11,093 bases of DNA, from NCBI GenBank assembly GCA_015067375.1, contig SVMQ01000044.1:1-11093 (forward strand), read 5' to 3'. Within the stretch, counting starts at the first letter, position 1, and every line of letters begins with the position of its first letter. Shown in pieces: positions 1 to 6,607 of this stretch. Origin of the DNA: Oscillospiraceae bacterium (GTDB lineage: Bacteria > Bacillota > Clostridia > Oscillospirales > Ruminococcaceae). The notes under the pieces were generated by a model. It was not told where the DNA came from. It did not search any database and saw only the letters and a program-made list of their open reading frames with translations. The position numbers and the translations under genes were made by a program.

Positions 1-270
1 GCGGCTGTCGCTATCGGTGAGGACGCTGACCTGGATATCCTCGCACGCTTCACAGGCAACCCCGACAGCGTTGTTACAGCGCACAACGGCGAGGCGCTTG
101 CAAAGCTCATCAAGTTCGTTGCCGTTACATCTTCCCAGATCGGCAGCCGCAGCGTGCGCCTTGCAGAAACAGAGGACGATCTGCGTACAAAGCAGGAGTC
201 CGCTGCCGAGCAGATACGCGAGTTCGCTGAGAGCGACGAGATCACCGCAGATATCGAGGCTGGTTGGTAA
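1..270 (+). CDS. VWA-domain protein, TerY-like (3' end only)
   Basis: This is the C-terminal 89 residues of a protein whose start lies before the window; it reads in frame from base 1 to a TAA at 268-270. It opens with AVAIGEDADLDIL and continues through ARFTGNP to an IKFVAVTSSQIGSRS stretch. From memory this resembles the end of the VWA domain in TerY-like proteins, where the last strand and helix are followed by a short acidic tail. VWA domains of this class bind a divalent metal through a MIDAS site, which would lie upstream and cannot be checked. The stop codon overlaps the ATG of the PP2C gene (TAATG), so the two are probably translationally coupled. The VWA-PP2C pairing supports a TerY-P type phospho-signalling module. 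Family call fairly sure; substrate unknown. Confidence 0.75.
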   Translation, partial: AAVAIGEDADLDILARFTGNPDSVVTAHNGEALAKLIKFVAVTSSQIGSRSVRLAETEDDLRTKQESAAEQIREFAESDEITADIEAGW

Positions 271-1061
271 TGTCCTTCATCGGCTATGCCGTATCGGTAA
301 AGGGCGCATCGCATGAGGAGTCAGGCACACCATGTCAGGATTCCGCAAGAGTACACATCACAAAGGATGTGGCGATCGCGGCTGTTTCCGATGGCCACGG
401 TAGCGAAAAGCACTTCCGCAGCGACGCGGGCAGCGATATGGCAACGCGCGTCGCTATACGTTCCTTGATGGATTTTACAGAGCGCAACGGCGGACTGGAT
501 AAGATGTTCCGCGACAATCCCGAGAACGCCGCGCGCCGCATCGCCGGCAATATCATATACAGCTGGAACGGCGAGATAGACGCGCATATGCTCTATACTC
601 CGTTTACTGATGCAGAACACGCGATAAGCCGCAAGCACGGCGGCATCCCCGTCGAGTCGGTGTACGGCGCTACGCTTATCGTTGCGGCAGTGACGGGCAG
701 AGGGCTGTTTGGGCTGCAGATCGGCGACGGAAGCTTTGCAGCGCAGGAGCGCGGTGCAATGCGCTTCCCCATGCCCGAGGATGACAGGCTCATCGGAAAT
801 CTGACGACATCACTGTGTGATAACGACGCGATCGGCAGCTTTCGCTGGTTCTATCAGGCTGGAACGTTCCAAAGCGTCATCCTGTCAACTGACGGACTTA
901 TCAACTCGTTCAGAAGCAGCGAGGATTTCCTGCATTTCGGTGAGCGTCTGACAGCAGCGGTATCTTCCAAAAAAACGCATGAGCTTGCCGAGCATTTGGC
1001 GGAACGCTCAAAAGGCGGCAGCCGCGATGACATTTCCGTGGCAGTTCTCACTAAAAAATAG
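270..1061 (+). CDS. PP2C-family Ser/Thr protein phosphatase
   Basis: A 263-residue cytoplasmic protein expected to remove phosphate from Ser/Thr residues using two metal ions. Visible PP2C motifs are GTPCQD near residues 19-24, SDGHGS at 40-45 (metal ligand D41), YGATL at 132-136, IGDG at 151-154, STDGL at 206-210 (D208) and SRDDISV at 251-257 (D253/D254). The full metal-binding set is therefore present and the enzyme is probably active. An in-frame TTG at 264 would add two residues, but the ATG at 270 is preferred: it overlaps the upstream stop as TAATG and has GAGG at 256-259. The VWA gene just before it matches the TerY-P triad (VWA, PP2C, kinase). No kinase follows, so any partner would have to be upstream or elsewhere. 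There are no membrane segments or signal peptide. Confidence 0.88.
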   Translation: MSFIGYAVSVKGASHEESGTPCQDSARVHITKDVAIAAVSDGHGSEKHFRSDAGSDMATRVAIRSLMDFTERNGGLDKMFRDNPENAARRIAGNIIYSWNGEIDAHMLYTPFTDAEHAISRKHGGIPVESVYGATLIVAAVTGRGLFGLQIGDGSFAAQERGAMRFPMPEDDRLIGNLTTSLCDNDAIGSFRWFYQAGTFQSVILSTDGLINSFRSSEDFLHFGERLTAAVSSKKTHELAEHLAERSKGGSRDDISVAVLTKK

Positions 1062-1092
1062 TGACATTTATAATGGGAAATGCTGTCTGCTA

Positions 1093-1121
1093 TTGACTTT
1101 TTTTCGATAATGATTTATAAT
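1093..1121 (+). promoter_or_regulatory. Sigma-A-like promoter for the receiver gene
   Basis: TTGACT (1093-1098) and TATAAT (1116-1121) are separated by exactly 17 bp, 34 bp before the ATG at 1156. The gene therefore has its own start of transcription downstream of the PP2C gene. A GGGGGAG ribosome site lies at 1144-1150. Confidence 0.8.
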
Positions 1122-1155
1122 AAAATAAACTCATGTATAAAAAGGGGGAGTTGTA

Positions 1156-1602
1156 ATGGAAGAGCGCAACACTTTACTTATAGTAGACGACTTCGAGTTC
1201 AACCGACTCATGCTCAGCGACACTTTCAGCGACCGCACCGTTATTGAGGCGGACAACGGTCAGAAGGCAATAGAGGAATTTGAAAAGCACAAGGGAGAGC
1301 TGTGTGCAGTCCTGCTGGATATCATGATGCCCGTAATGGACGGCTTCGGTGTTCTGGAATACTTTGTGGAGAATAAGTACATAGACGATATCCCTGTGTT
1401 CATCATAAGTGCGGATACATCGGACAAGTCCCTGTCGAGAGCGTATGACCTCGGCGCGGCAGATGTTATTGCAAAGCCGTTCAATATCCGCTTTGTGCGC
1501 CGCCGCATCAACAATATCATAGAGCTGTACAACCAGCGCAGACATCTCCGCTCTGTTGTGGATGCCCAGAACAAGATACTGGAGCAGACTGGAAAGAAAT
1601 AA
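1156..1602 (+). CDS. Stand-alone response-regulator receiver protein
   Basis: A 148-residue protein consisting of one CheY-like receiver domain plus a helical tail. The acidic pocket is D11/D12, the phosphoacceptor is D55 in LLDIMMP, the switch Ser is S85 in FIISAD, and the conserved Lys is K107 in AKPF. All the residues needed for phosphorylation by a histidine kinase are present. After about residue 115 the chain runs into a charged helix (RRRINNIIELYNQRRHLRS and beyond). In two-component proteins such a helix usually connects a receiver to a GGDEF or HD-GYP output domain; here the protein simply ends. No histidine kinase is in the window. It may act by protein-protein contact or phosphotransfer, perhaps with the adjacent phosphatase module, though that link rests on position only. 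Confidence 0.88.
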   Translation: MEERNTLLIVDDFEFNRLMLSDTFSDRTVIEADNGQKAIEEFEKHKGELCAVLLDIMMPVMDGFGVLEYFVENKYIDDIPVFIISADTSDKSLSRAYDLGAADVIAKPFNIRFVRRRINNIIELYNQRRHLRSVVDAQNKILEQTGKK

Positions 1603-1614
1603 TCAAATGAGTAT

Positions 1615-1662
1615 TATAACGCTGCTTTCGATTTCATATCCAAAGTAGCGTTATATATTTTA
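1615..1662 (+). terminator. Hairpin after the receiver gene
   Basis: TATAACGCTGCTTT (1615-1628) pairs with AAAGTAGCGTTATA (1642-1655): 14 bp with a single G-U pair and a 13-nt loop. The downstream run TATTTTAG is a weak U-tract, so termination may be partial. Confidence 0.6.
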
Positions 1663-1720
1663 GAGTGTAATTATTGACGACAAGCATAATTACTGATTGG
1701 TATTTGGGGTGTGAATATCA

Positions 1721-2173
1721 TTGATCTGGATTGATTTTGGAATTATCTGTATAGGGCAGGAGAATAATTCTGTGCCACATGAGATAAAAGACATAGTGGT
1801 CGAAGCCTACACAAGAACAGTAGATTCAGAACCCTTTTACATTGAAACATATAGTTTTGATACTGCCGATATGTTATCAGGAATTTGGTATAATATATGG
1901 TTGCCTGAACCGATCTGTTATGAGGAATCTTTTTTTGATATATCGACCAAACAAACTCCTTATGTAAATGTAGTGCCAAAATGGACAGGACTTGTGCAAA
2001 GGATCCTTTCGTTTTATATTAATGAATCACCTGTCCGAAAAATTGCAGTGTTGCTCCGAGTTCAGGATACCTCAAATGATGTCGTACATCCCCCCTGCAA
2101 GCTGGATGATTTTATTCAGGCGCTAAAAGAAGGGAATGTCAAGTGGAACGAATTATATTATGTTCATTTGTAA
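1721..2173 (+). CDS. AT-rich orphan protein, function unknown
   Basis: I do not recognise this 150-residue protein. An in-frame stop (TGA at 1712-1714) rules out an earlier ATG, so the likeliest start is TTG at 1721, served by GGGGTG at 1706-1711. The product has no signal peptide or obvious membrane segment. It is rich in aromatic and acidic residues: WYNIWLPEP near residues 56-64, a PKWTGLVQRILSFY stretch in the middle and a WNELYYVHL ending. GC content counted over two 60-base stretches (1741-1800 and 1861-1920) is about 37%, against 57% in one stretch of the aminotransferase gene, which suggests recent acquisition. Single-domain proteins of this size and composition are often immunity proteins in Firmicutes, but nothing here proves that. 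The terminator at 2304 probably serves it. Confidence 0.6.
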   Translation: MIWIDFGIICIGQENNSVPHEIKDIVVEAYTRTVDSEPFYIETYSFDTADMLSGIWYNIWLPEPICYEESFFDISTKQTPYVNVVPKWTGLVQRILSFYINESPVRKIAVLLRVQDTSNDVVHPPCKLDDFIQALKEGNVKWNELYYVHL

Positions 2174-2303
2174 ATGTTAATTTGTCTTGGCATTATTCAA
2201 CATTACTTACAGTGATTGAATGTATTGCAAATTCAGCTGTACATTATATGTTTATTCCAATGTCATCTGAATAGAAACTGAATAATTTCACGGCAAATTG
2301 CCC

Positions 2304-2342
2304 AAAAAGCATCGTGTTTCGCGCGGTGCTTTTTGTTTTTTT
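2304..2342 (+). terminator. Rho-independent terminator
   Basis: AAAAAGCATCGTG (2304-2316) pairs with CGCGGTGCTTTTT (2322-2334), using two G-U pairs and a 5-nt loop. A second T run follows (2336-2342). It ends the unit containing the AT-rich orphan gene. Confidence 0.8.
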
Positions 2343-2372
2343 GCGGTATTTTGCAGGATTAACAAAAAATGC

Positions 2373-2401
2373 TTGCAAAATTCGATTTACTGTGCTATAC
2401 T
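2373..2401 (+). promoter_or_regulatory. Promoter for the aminotransferase gene
   Basis: TTGCAA (2373-2378) and TATACT (2396-2401) are 17 bp apart, with a TG at 2393-2394 giving an extended -10 (TGCTATACT). The predicted start is near 2408, leaving a leader of about 110 nt before the ATG at 2518. Confidence 0.7.
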
Positions 2402-2417
2402 AGTAAAGGCGAAAAAT

Positions 2418-2471
2418 ATGTTTGGGCATATAATATTAATGAATATTCAGAGCAAGATAATTTCACTGTGA
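2418..2471 (+). CDS. Possible 17-residue leader ORF
   Basis: Within the predicted aminotransferase leader, an ATG at 2418 opens a 17-codon frame (MFGHIILMNIQSKIISL) ending in TGA at 2469-2471. AAAGGCG at 2405-2411 could act as its ribosome site, although this lies at the predicted transcript start. A CGGCG/CGCCG hairpin (2479-2491) follows 7 nt later. There is no run of Asp, Glu or other codons pointing to classical attenuation, and no U-tract after the hairpin. It may be chance. Confidence 0.2.
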   Translation: MFGHIILMNIQSKIISL

Positions 2472-2517
2472 CAAAAAGCGGCGGGGCGCCGTTAAATATA
2501 CAAAAGGGGTAATAATT

Positions 2518-3795
2518 ATGTTGTACACAGAAATGACAAAAGAACAGCTTTCCGCTGAGAAGGCATCCCTCGAAAAGCAGTATGCAGACTACAAGGCAAA
2601 GGGCTTACAGCTCGATATGAGCCGCGGCAAGCCTGCTCCCGAGCAGCTTGACCTGTCCATTGATATGCTGCTGCGCTGCCTTGACGGCGACTACAAGTCC
2701 TCCAACGGTATCGACTGCCGCAACTACGGCGTACTGGACGGTATCCCCGAGGCAAAGAAGCTGTTTGAGGAAATGCTGGATATCGGTGATGACGAGATCA
2801 TCGTTGGCGGTAACTCCTCTCTGCAGCTGATGTACGATACCATAATCCGTGCGCTGCACTTCGGTGTTTACGGCGGCGACAAGCCCTGGGGCAAGTGCGA
2901 CAAGGTAAAGTTCCTGTGTCCTGTCCCCGGTTATGACAGACATTTCGCTATCTGCGAGTCGCTGGGCATTGAGATGATTCCTGTTGACTACAAGGCAGAC
3001 GGCCCTGATATGGACGTTGTTGAGAAGCTGGTCTCCGAGGATGAGGAGATAAAGGGCATCTGGTGTGTTCCCATGTACTCCAACCCCACAGGCATCACAT
3101 ATTCCGACGAGGTAGTAAGACGCTTTGCAAACCTCAAGCCCAAGGCTAAGGATTTCCGAATCTTCTGGGATAACGCATACTGCGTACACCACCTGTCCGA
3201 TGACCACGATACACTGCTGAATATCATCGAGGAGTGCAAGAATGCAGGCAATCCCGATATGGTATTCCAGTTCACATCCACATCCAAGATCTCTTTCCCG
3301 GGTGGAGGCCTTGCGATAATCGCTGCAAGCAAGAACAACATCGACTTTATCAAGAGCCAGATGACAGTGCAGACTATCGGCTTCGATAAGCTCAACCAGC
3401 TGCGCCACTGCAAGTATTTCAAGAACTTTGACGGCATCAAGGCGCACATGAAGAAGCACGCTGCCATCATCCAGCCCAAGTTCAGCGTTGTGCTGTATAT
3501 GCTGGATAAGGAGATCGCGCCTCTCGGTATCGGCAACTGGGTATCTCCCAAGGGCGGCTACTTCGTTTCCTTTGACGCAATGGAGGGCTGCGCTAAGCGC
3601 ATCGTGAGCCTTGCAAAGGAAGCGGGCGTTGTAATGACAGGCGCAGGCGCTACCTATCCTTACGGCAACGACCCCAGGGACAGCAACATTCGTATCGCTC
3701 CTACTTTCCCCAGTGTTGACGAGCTGCGTCAGGCTATGGAGATATTCTGCGTATGCGTAAAGCTTGCAAGCGTTGAGAAGCTGCTTGCTGAATGA
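2518..3795 (+). CDS. Class Ic aspartate aminotransferase (PLP)
   Basis: A 425-residue fold-type I aminotransferase, probably interconverting aspartate and 2-oxoglutarate with oxaloacetate and glutamate (EC 2.6.1.1). In order: DMSRGKPAPEQLDLS near residues 33-47; GGNSSLQLMYD at 97-107 (PLP phosphate region); PVPGYDRHF at 135-143; MYSNPTG at 186-192 (N189); DNAY at 218-221 (D218 to the PLP nitrogen, Y221); TSKISFPGGG at 255-264 with Schiff-base K257; and R392 in SNIRIAP for the substrate carboxylate. The GKPxPxQLDLS start and the VPGYDRH and FPGGG signatures fit the Asp_aminotransf family typified by corynebacterial AspT rather than E. coli AspC. The ATG at 2518 follows AAAGGGG at 2503-2509. 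It appears to be a single-gene unit between two terminators. Substrate specificity is inferred from the family. Confidence 0.87.
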   Translation: MLYTEMTKEQLSAEKASLEKQYADYKAKGLQLDMSRGKPAPEQLDLSIDMLLRCLDGDYKSSNGIDCRNYGVLDGIPEAKKLFEEMLDIGDDEIIVGGNSSLQLMYDTIIRALHFGVYGGDKPWGKCDKVKFLCPVPGYDRHFAICESLGIEMIPVDYKADGPDMDVVEKLVSEDEEIKGIWCVPMYSNPTGITYSDEVVRRFANLKPKAKDFRIFWDNAYCVHHLSDDHDTLLNIIEECKNAGNPDMVFQFTSTSKISFPGGGLAIIAASKNNIDFIKSQMTVQTIGFDKLNQLRHCKYFKNFDGIKAHMKKHAAIIQPKFSVVLYMLDKEIAPLGIGNWVSPKGGYFVSFDAMEGCAKRIVSLAKEAGVVMTGAGATYPYGNDPRDSNIRIAPTFPSVDELRQAMEIFCVCVKLASVEKLLAE

Positions 3796-3804
3796 TAGTA
3801 TCCG

Positions 3805-3850
3805 TACCGCCGCTGCAGCATACAGCGGCGGTATTTCTGTTGCTCTTTTT
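3805..3850 (+). terminator. Terminator after the aminotransferase gene
   Basis: TACCGCCGCTG (3805-3815) pairs perfectly with CAGCGGCGGTA (3823-3833), giving 11 bp and a 7-nt loop. The T-rich tail is interrupted (TTTCTGTTGCTCTTTTT). A second, weaker repeat (AAACGAC 3858-3864 / GTCGTTT 3879-3885) follows. Confidence 0.75.
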
Positions 3851-3985
3851 AAAACGAAAACGACTTATCTTTGACTTTGTCGTTTAAATATATCACGCAG
3901 AAATGCGATTTGTGTCGATTTTGTCTAAAATACTCAAATCATGTTGTTAATTTTTAGCCTAAATAACGTTTATGCTCTGTTTGCC

Positions 3986-4014
3986 TTGCAATTTCCGTGA
4001 AATAATAGTATAAT
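3986..4014 (+). promoter_or_regulatory. Promoter for glycogen phosphorylase
   Basis: TTGCAA (3986-3991) and TATAAT (4009-4014) are 17 bp apart. The predicted start near 4021 leaves a leader of about 60 nt. It contains a GGCGC-AGT-GCGCC hairpin (4043-4055) and the ribosome site GAAAGGGG (4064-4071) before the ATG at 4082. Confidence 0.75.
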
Positions 4015-4081
4015 TTATAAGTATTGTTGTAACAAAAACAAGGGCGCAGTGCGCCTAAAACAAGAAAGGGGTCACCACTAA

Positions 4082-6478
4082 ATGAAATCTCCGTTCACTA
4101 AAGAAGAGCTGAAAAAGCAGCTCGCGGGTATTCTGGAGTATGACTTCAGAACCGATAGCAAGAACGCGACAGACGCACAGCTTTACCGTGCACTGTCTTC
4201 CATCGTAGTAAACTACCTCAAGGAAAAGCGCCACGACTATATGCGCAGCGTTAATTCTCAGGGTAAGAAGCAGATCTACTACCTCTCCATGGAGTTCCTT
4301 ATGGGCCGCTCCCTCAAGACAAGCCTTTACAACCTCGGCATGGAAAAGGAAGCAGAGGCAGCTCTCGCTGACTGGAACATCAAGATCGACAGACTCTTCG
4401 AGGAAGAGCCCGATGCAGGTCTTGGTAACGGCGGTCTCGGCCGTCTTGCAGCCTGCTACCTTGACGGTCTTGCGACCTGCGACTATCCTGCAACAGGCTA
4501 CTCCATCCTTTATGAGTATGGTATCTTCAAGCAGAAGGTCGTTGACGGCTGGCAGACAGAGCTTCCCGACAACTGGCTTCCCGGCGGCGGCGCGTGGCTC
4601 GTTCCCTCTCCCGATCAGGCTATCGAGGTACACTTCGACGGCCGCATCAACGAGTACTGGGAGGATAACTACCACCACCTCGAGCACGTTGACTATGCTT
4701 CCGTAAACGCTGTTCCTTATGATATGTACGTTTCCGGCTACGACAGCAAGGCTGTTTCCAAGCTCCGTCTGTGGAGTGCAGAGAGTATGTCCTTCGATAT
4801 GAGCAGCTTCAACAGCGGCGACTACGCAAAGGCTCTCGGTGCTTCCAATATCGCTCACTCCATCTCCAAGGTGCTTTATCCCAATGATAACCACCAGGAG
4901 GGTAAGGCTCTGAGATTAAGACAGCAGTACTTCATGTGTGCTGCTTCTGTCGGCGATATCGTTATGCGCCACATGAAGAACTACGGTACACTGGAGAACT
5001 TCCACGAGAAGGTCGCTATCCATATCAATGATACTCACCCCACACTTGCAGTTCCCGAGATGATGAGGATACTGCTTGACGACTGCGGCTACGGCTGGGA
5101 GCAGGCATGGCACATCTGCACAAACACATTTGCTTATACAAACCACACAGTTATGGCCGAGGCTCTCGAGAAGTGGGATGTTCCGCTGGTTGAGAAGATC
5201 CTGCCCAGAATCTTCTCCATCATCTGCGAGATCAACCGCCGCTACTGCGAGGAGCTGTTCAACAGAACACAGAACAGCGAGAAGGTTACAAAGATGTCCA
5301 TCATTCAGGACAACAAGATCCACATGGCAAACCTCTGCGTTGCTGCTTCCCACAGCGTAAACGGCGTTTCCAAGCTGCACAGCCAGATCATCAAGGATGA
5401 CGTATTCAACCTGCAGGCTACAGACAAGCCTTCTCAGTTCAAGAACGTTACTAACGGTATCGCGTACAGAAGATGGCTGCTCCAGTCCAACCACGGTCTG
5501 ACAGACCTGCTGTCCGAGTGCATCGGCGAGGGCTTCAAGAAGGACGCATCCGAGCTTATCAAGTTCCAGGTATTCGCAAACGACAAGTCCGTTCTCGAGA
5601 AGCTTGGCAAGATCAAGAGAGCAAACAAGGAGCGCTTCGCTAAGTATGTTGAAAAGACAACAGGCGTTAAGCTCAATGTTGATGGCATCTTTGACGTACA
5701 GGTAAAGCGTCTGCACGAGTACAAGCGTCAGCAGCTCAATGCACTGAACATCATCGCAGACTACAACTACCTCAAGCAGAATCCCGACGCTCCCTTTACA
5801 CCCAAGACATACATCTTTGCTGCAAAGGCTGCTCCCGGTTACTACATTGCAAAGCAGATCATCAAGATGATCTGGTGCATCGGCGAGGAGATCAAGCACG
5901 ATCCCAAGCTGCGCGAGAAGCTGCAGGTAGTATTCCTTGAGGACTACCGCGTAACTCTGTCCGAGATACTCATGCCCGCTGCTGAGGTCTCCGAGCAGAT
6001 CTCCCTTGCAGGTACAGAGGCTTCCGGTACAGGTAACATGAAGTTCATGCTCAACGGCGCTCTTACAGTTGGTACCTACGACGGCGCTAACGTAGAGATC
6101 CATGAGGCTGTTGGCGATGACAATATCTTCGTATTCGGTATGAGAACACCCGAGGTAAACGAGCTTCGTCTTAAGGGCTACCACCCCGAGCAGTATATCA
6201 ACAACAACCAGACCATCAAGGATGCTATGCAGCGTATGTACAACGGCATCAATGGTGCTACATTCGAGGAGCTTGCTAACTCCATCAAGTTCAAGGACTT
6301 CTACATGGCACTTGCTGACTTCGACAGCTACCGCGGCACTCAGCAGTACATCAGCGAGGTCTACAAGAACGCTGAGGAGTGGAACAGAAAGTCCCTCTTC
6401 AACATCGCAGGCGCAGGCCGCTTCTCTGCAGACAGAGCGGTTACAGACTACGCACGCGACATCTGGAATCTCAAGTAA
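4082..6478 (+). CDS. glgP: Glycogen/starch/alpha-glucan phosphorylase
   Basis: A 798-residue cytoplasmic GT35 enzyme that uses inorganic phosphate to release glucose-1-phosphate from the non-reducing ends of alpha-1,4-glucans (EC 2.4.1.1), with PLP as cofactor. Diagnostic stretches are YYLSMEFLMGRSL near residues 63-75, GLGNGGLGRLAACYLDGLA from residue 113, VKRLHEYKRQ at 541-550, and EASGTGNMKFMLNGALT with the PLP lysine at K654. Length is typical of bacterial phosphorylases. It reads without interruption, so it should be active. The gene has its own promoter. The GH13 gene downstream would provide the hydrolase for limit dextrins or short oligosaccharides that phosphorylase leaves behind. 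No true terminator separates the two, only a palindromic repeat. It could equally act on maltodextrins; sequence alone does not separate GlgP from MalP roles. Confidence 0.96.
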   Translation: MKSPFTKEELKKQLAGILEYDFRTDSKNATDAQLYRALSSIVVNYLKEKRHDYMRSVNSQGKKQIYYLSMEFLMGRSLKTSLYNLGMEKEAEAALADWNIKIDRLFEEEPDAGLGNGGLGRLAACYLDGLATCDYPATGYSILYEYGIFKQKVVDGWQTELPDNWLPGGGAWLVPSPDQAIEVHFDGRINEYWEDNYHHLEHVDYASVNAVPYDMYVSGYDSKAVSKLRLWSAESMSFDMSSFNSGDYAKALGASNIAHSISKVLYPNDNHQEGKALRLRQQYFMCAASVGDIVMRHMKNYGTLENFHEKVAIHINDTHPTLAVPEMMRILLDDCGYGWEQAWHICTNTFAYTNHTVMAEALEKWDVPLVEKILPRIFSIICEINRRYCEELFNRTQNSEKVTKMSIIQDNKIHMANLCVAASHSVNGVSKLHSQIIKDDVFNLQATDKPSQFKNVTNGIAYRRWLLQSNHGLTDLLSECIGEGFKKDASELIKFQVFANDKSVLEKLGKIKRANKERFAKYVEKTTGVKLNVDGIFDVQVKRLHEYKRQQLNALNIIADYNYLKQNPDAPFTPKTYIFAAKAAPGYYIAKQIIKMIWCIGEEIKHDPKLREKLQVVFLEDYRVTLSEILMPAAEVSEQISLAGTEASGTGNMKFMLNGALTVGTYDGANVEIHEAVGDDNIFVFGMRTPEVNELRLKGYHPEQYINNNQTIKDAMQRMYNGINGATFEELANSIKFKDFYMALADFDSYRGTQQYISEVYKNAEEWNRKSLFNIAGAGRFSADRAVTDYARDIWNLK

Positions 6479-6492
6479 TTTTTCATTTAAAT

Positions 6493-6525
6493 GTGCACGG
6501 GCGGCAGATTGCCGCCCCTACACGT
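6493..6525. repeat. Intergenic palindrome of the GTAGGGGCGG...CCGCCC type
   Basis: GGGCGGCA (6499-6506) and TGCCGCCC (6510-6517) form a perfect 8-bp stem with a 3-nt loop, flanked by GTGCAC on the left and CTACACG on the right. Read on the minus strand it runs GTAGGGGCGGCA...TGCCGCCC. From memory this resembles short palindromic elements scattered between genes of gut Clostridia. No U-tract follows, so it is more likely an mRNA-processing or stabilising hairpin than a terminator. Confidence 0.6.
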
Positions 6526-6534
6526 TTAATTAAG

Positions 6535-6580
6535 GTGATTTTACACCGCTATATATCACGTTCATCGTGTCCAAAATCAC
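6535..6580 (+). promoter_or_regulatory. Inverted repeat in the leader of the GH13 gene
   Basis: GTGATTTTACAC (6535-6546) pairs with GTGT (6567-6570) and AAAATCAC (6573-6580), giving a 12-bp stem with a 2-nt bulge. A competing inner stem is CACG (6557-6560) with CGTG (6566-6569). It lies 14 nt before the ribosome site AAGGAG (6594-6599). It could be an RNA switch, an operator or a processing signal; I see no match to a known riboswitch. Confidence 0.4.
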
Positions 6581-6607
6581 AAACTTATTAATAAAGGAGC
6601 CTTATTT

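Larger units (their letters stand above)
2174..2517. other. Intergenic region with terminator, promoter and leader
   Basis: This 344-bp gap holds AT-rich sequence with no convincing gene (2174-2300), a rho-independent terminator (2304-2342), the aminotransferase promoter (2373-2401) and a leader of about 110 nt. The leader contains a possible 17-codon ORF and a short GC-rich hairpin (2477-2493) just before the ribosome site AAAGGGG at 2503-2509. Confidence 0.7.

Noticed and set aside
17..316. 99-codon plus-strand frame at the window start
   Set aside because: It is out of frame with the VWA coding sequence, and its Ser/Arg-rich product is typical of a shifted frame.
1048..1064. TCACTA/TAGTGA hairpin spanning the PP2C stop codon
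   Set aside because: The stem is only 6 bp of mixed pairs and no T-run follows, so it is not convincing as a terminator.
1674..1703. TTGACG at 1674-1679 as a promoter for the orphan gene
   Set aside because: No acceptable -10 lies 16-18 bp downstream (TTGGTA or TGGTAT only), so it was not listed.
2110..2277. Open +2 frame overlapping and following the end of the orphan gene, with a protein-like stretch before TAG at 2275-2277
   Set aside because: It was considered as a frameshifted tail or small gene, but it has no ATG at its start and no ribosome site, and the orphan gene already ends plausibly. AT-rich chance reading is simpler.
3871..3894. TTGACT at 3871-3876 with TATATC at 3889-3894 as a second glgP promoter
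   Set aside because: The spacer would be 12 bp, too short for sigma-A recognition.
4916..6184. A 422-codon open frame on the minus strand opposite glgP
   Set aside because: Same codon-bias shadow effect; the plus strand encodes an intact phosphorylase with its PLP lysine.
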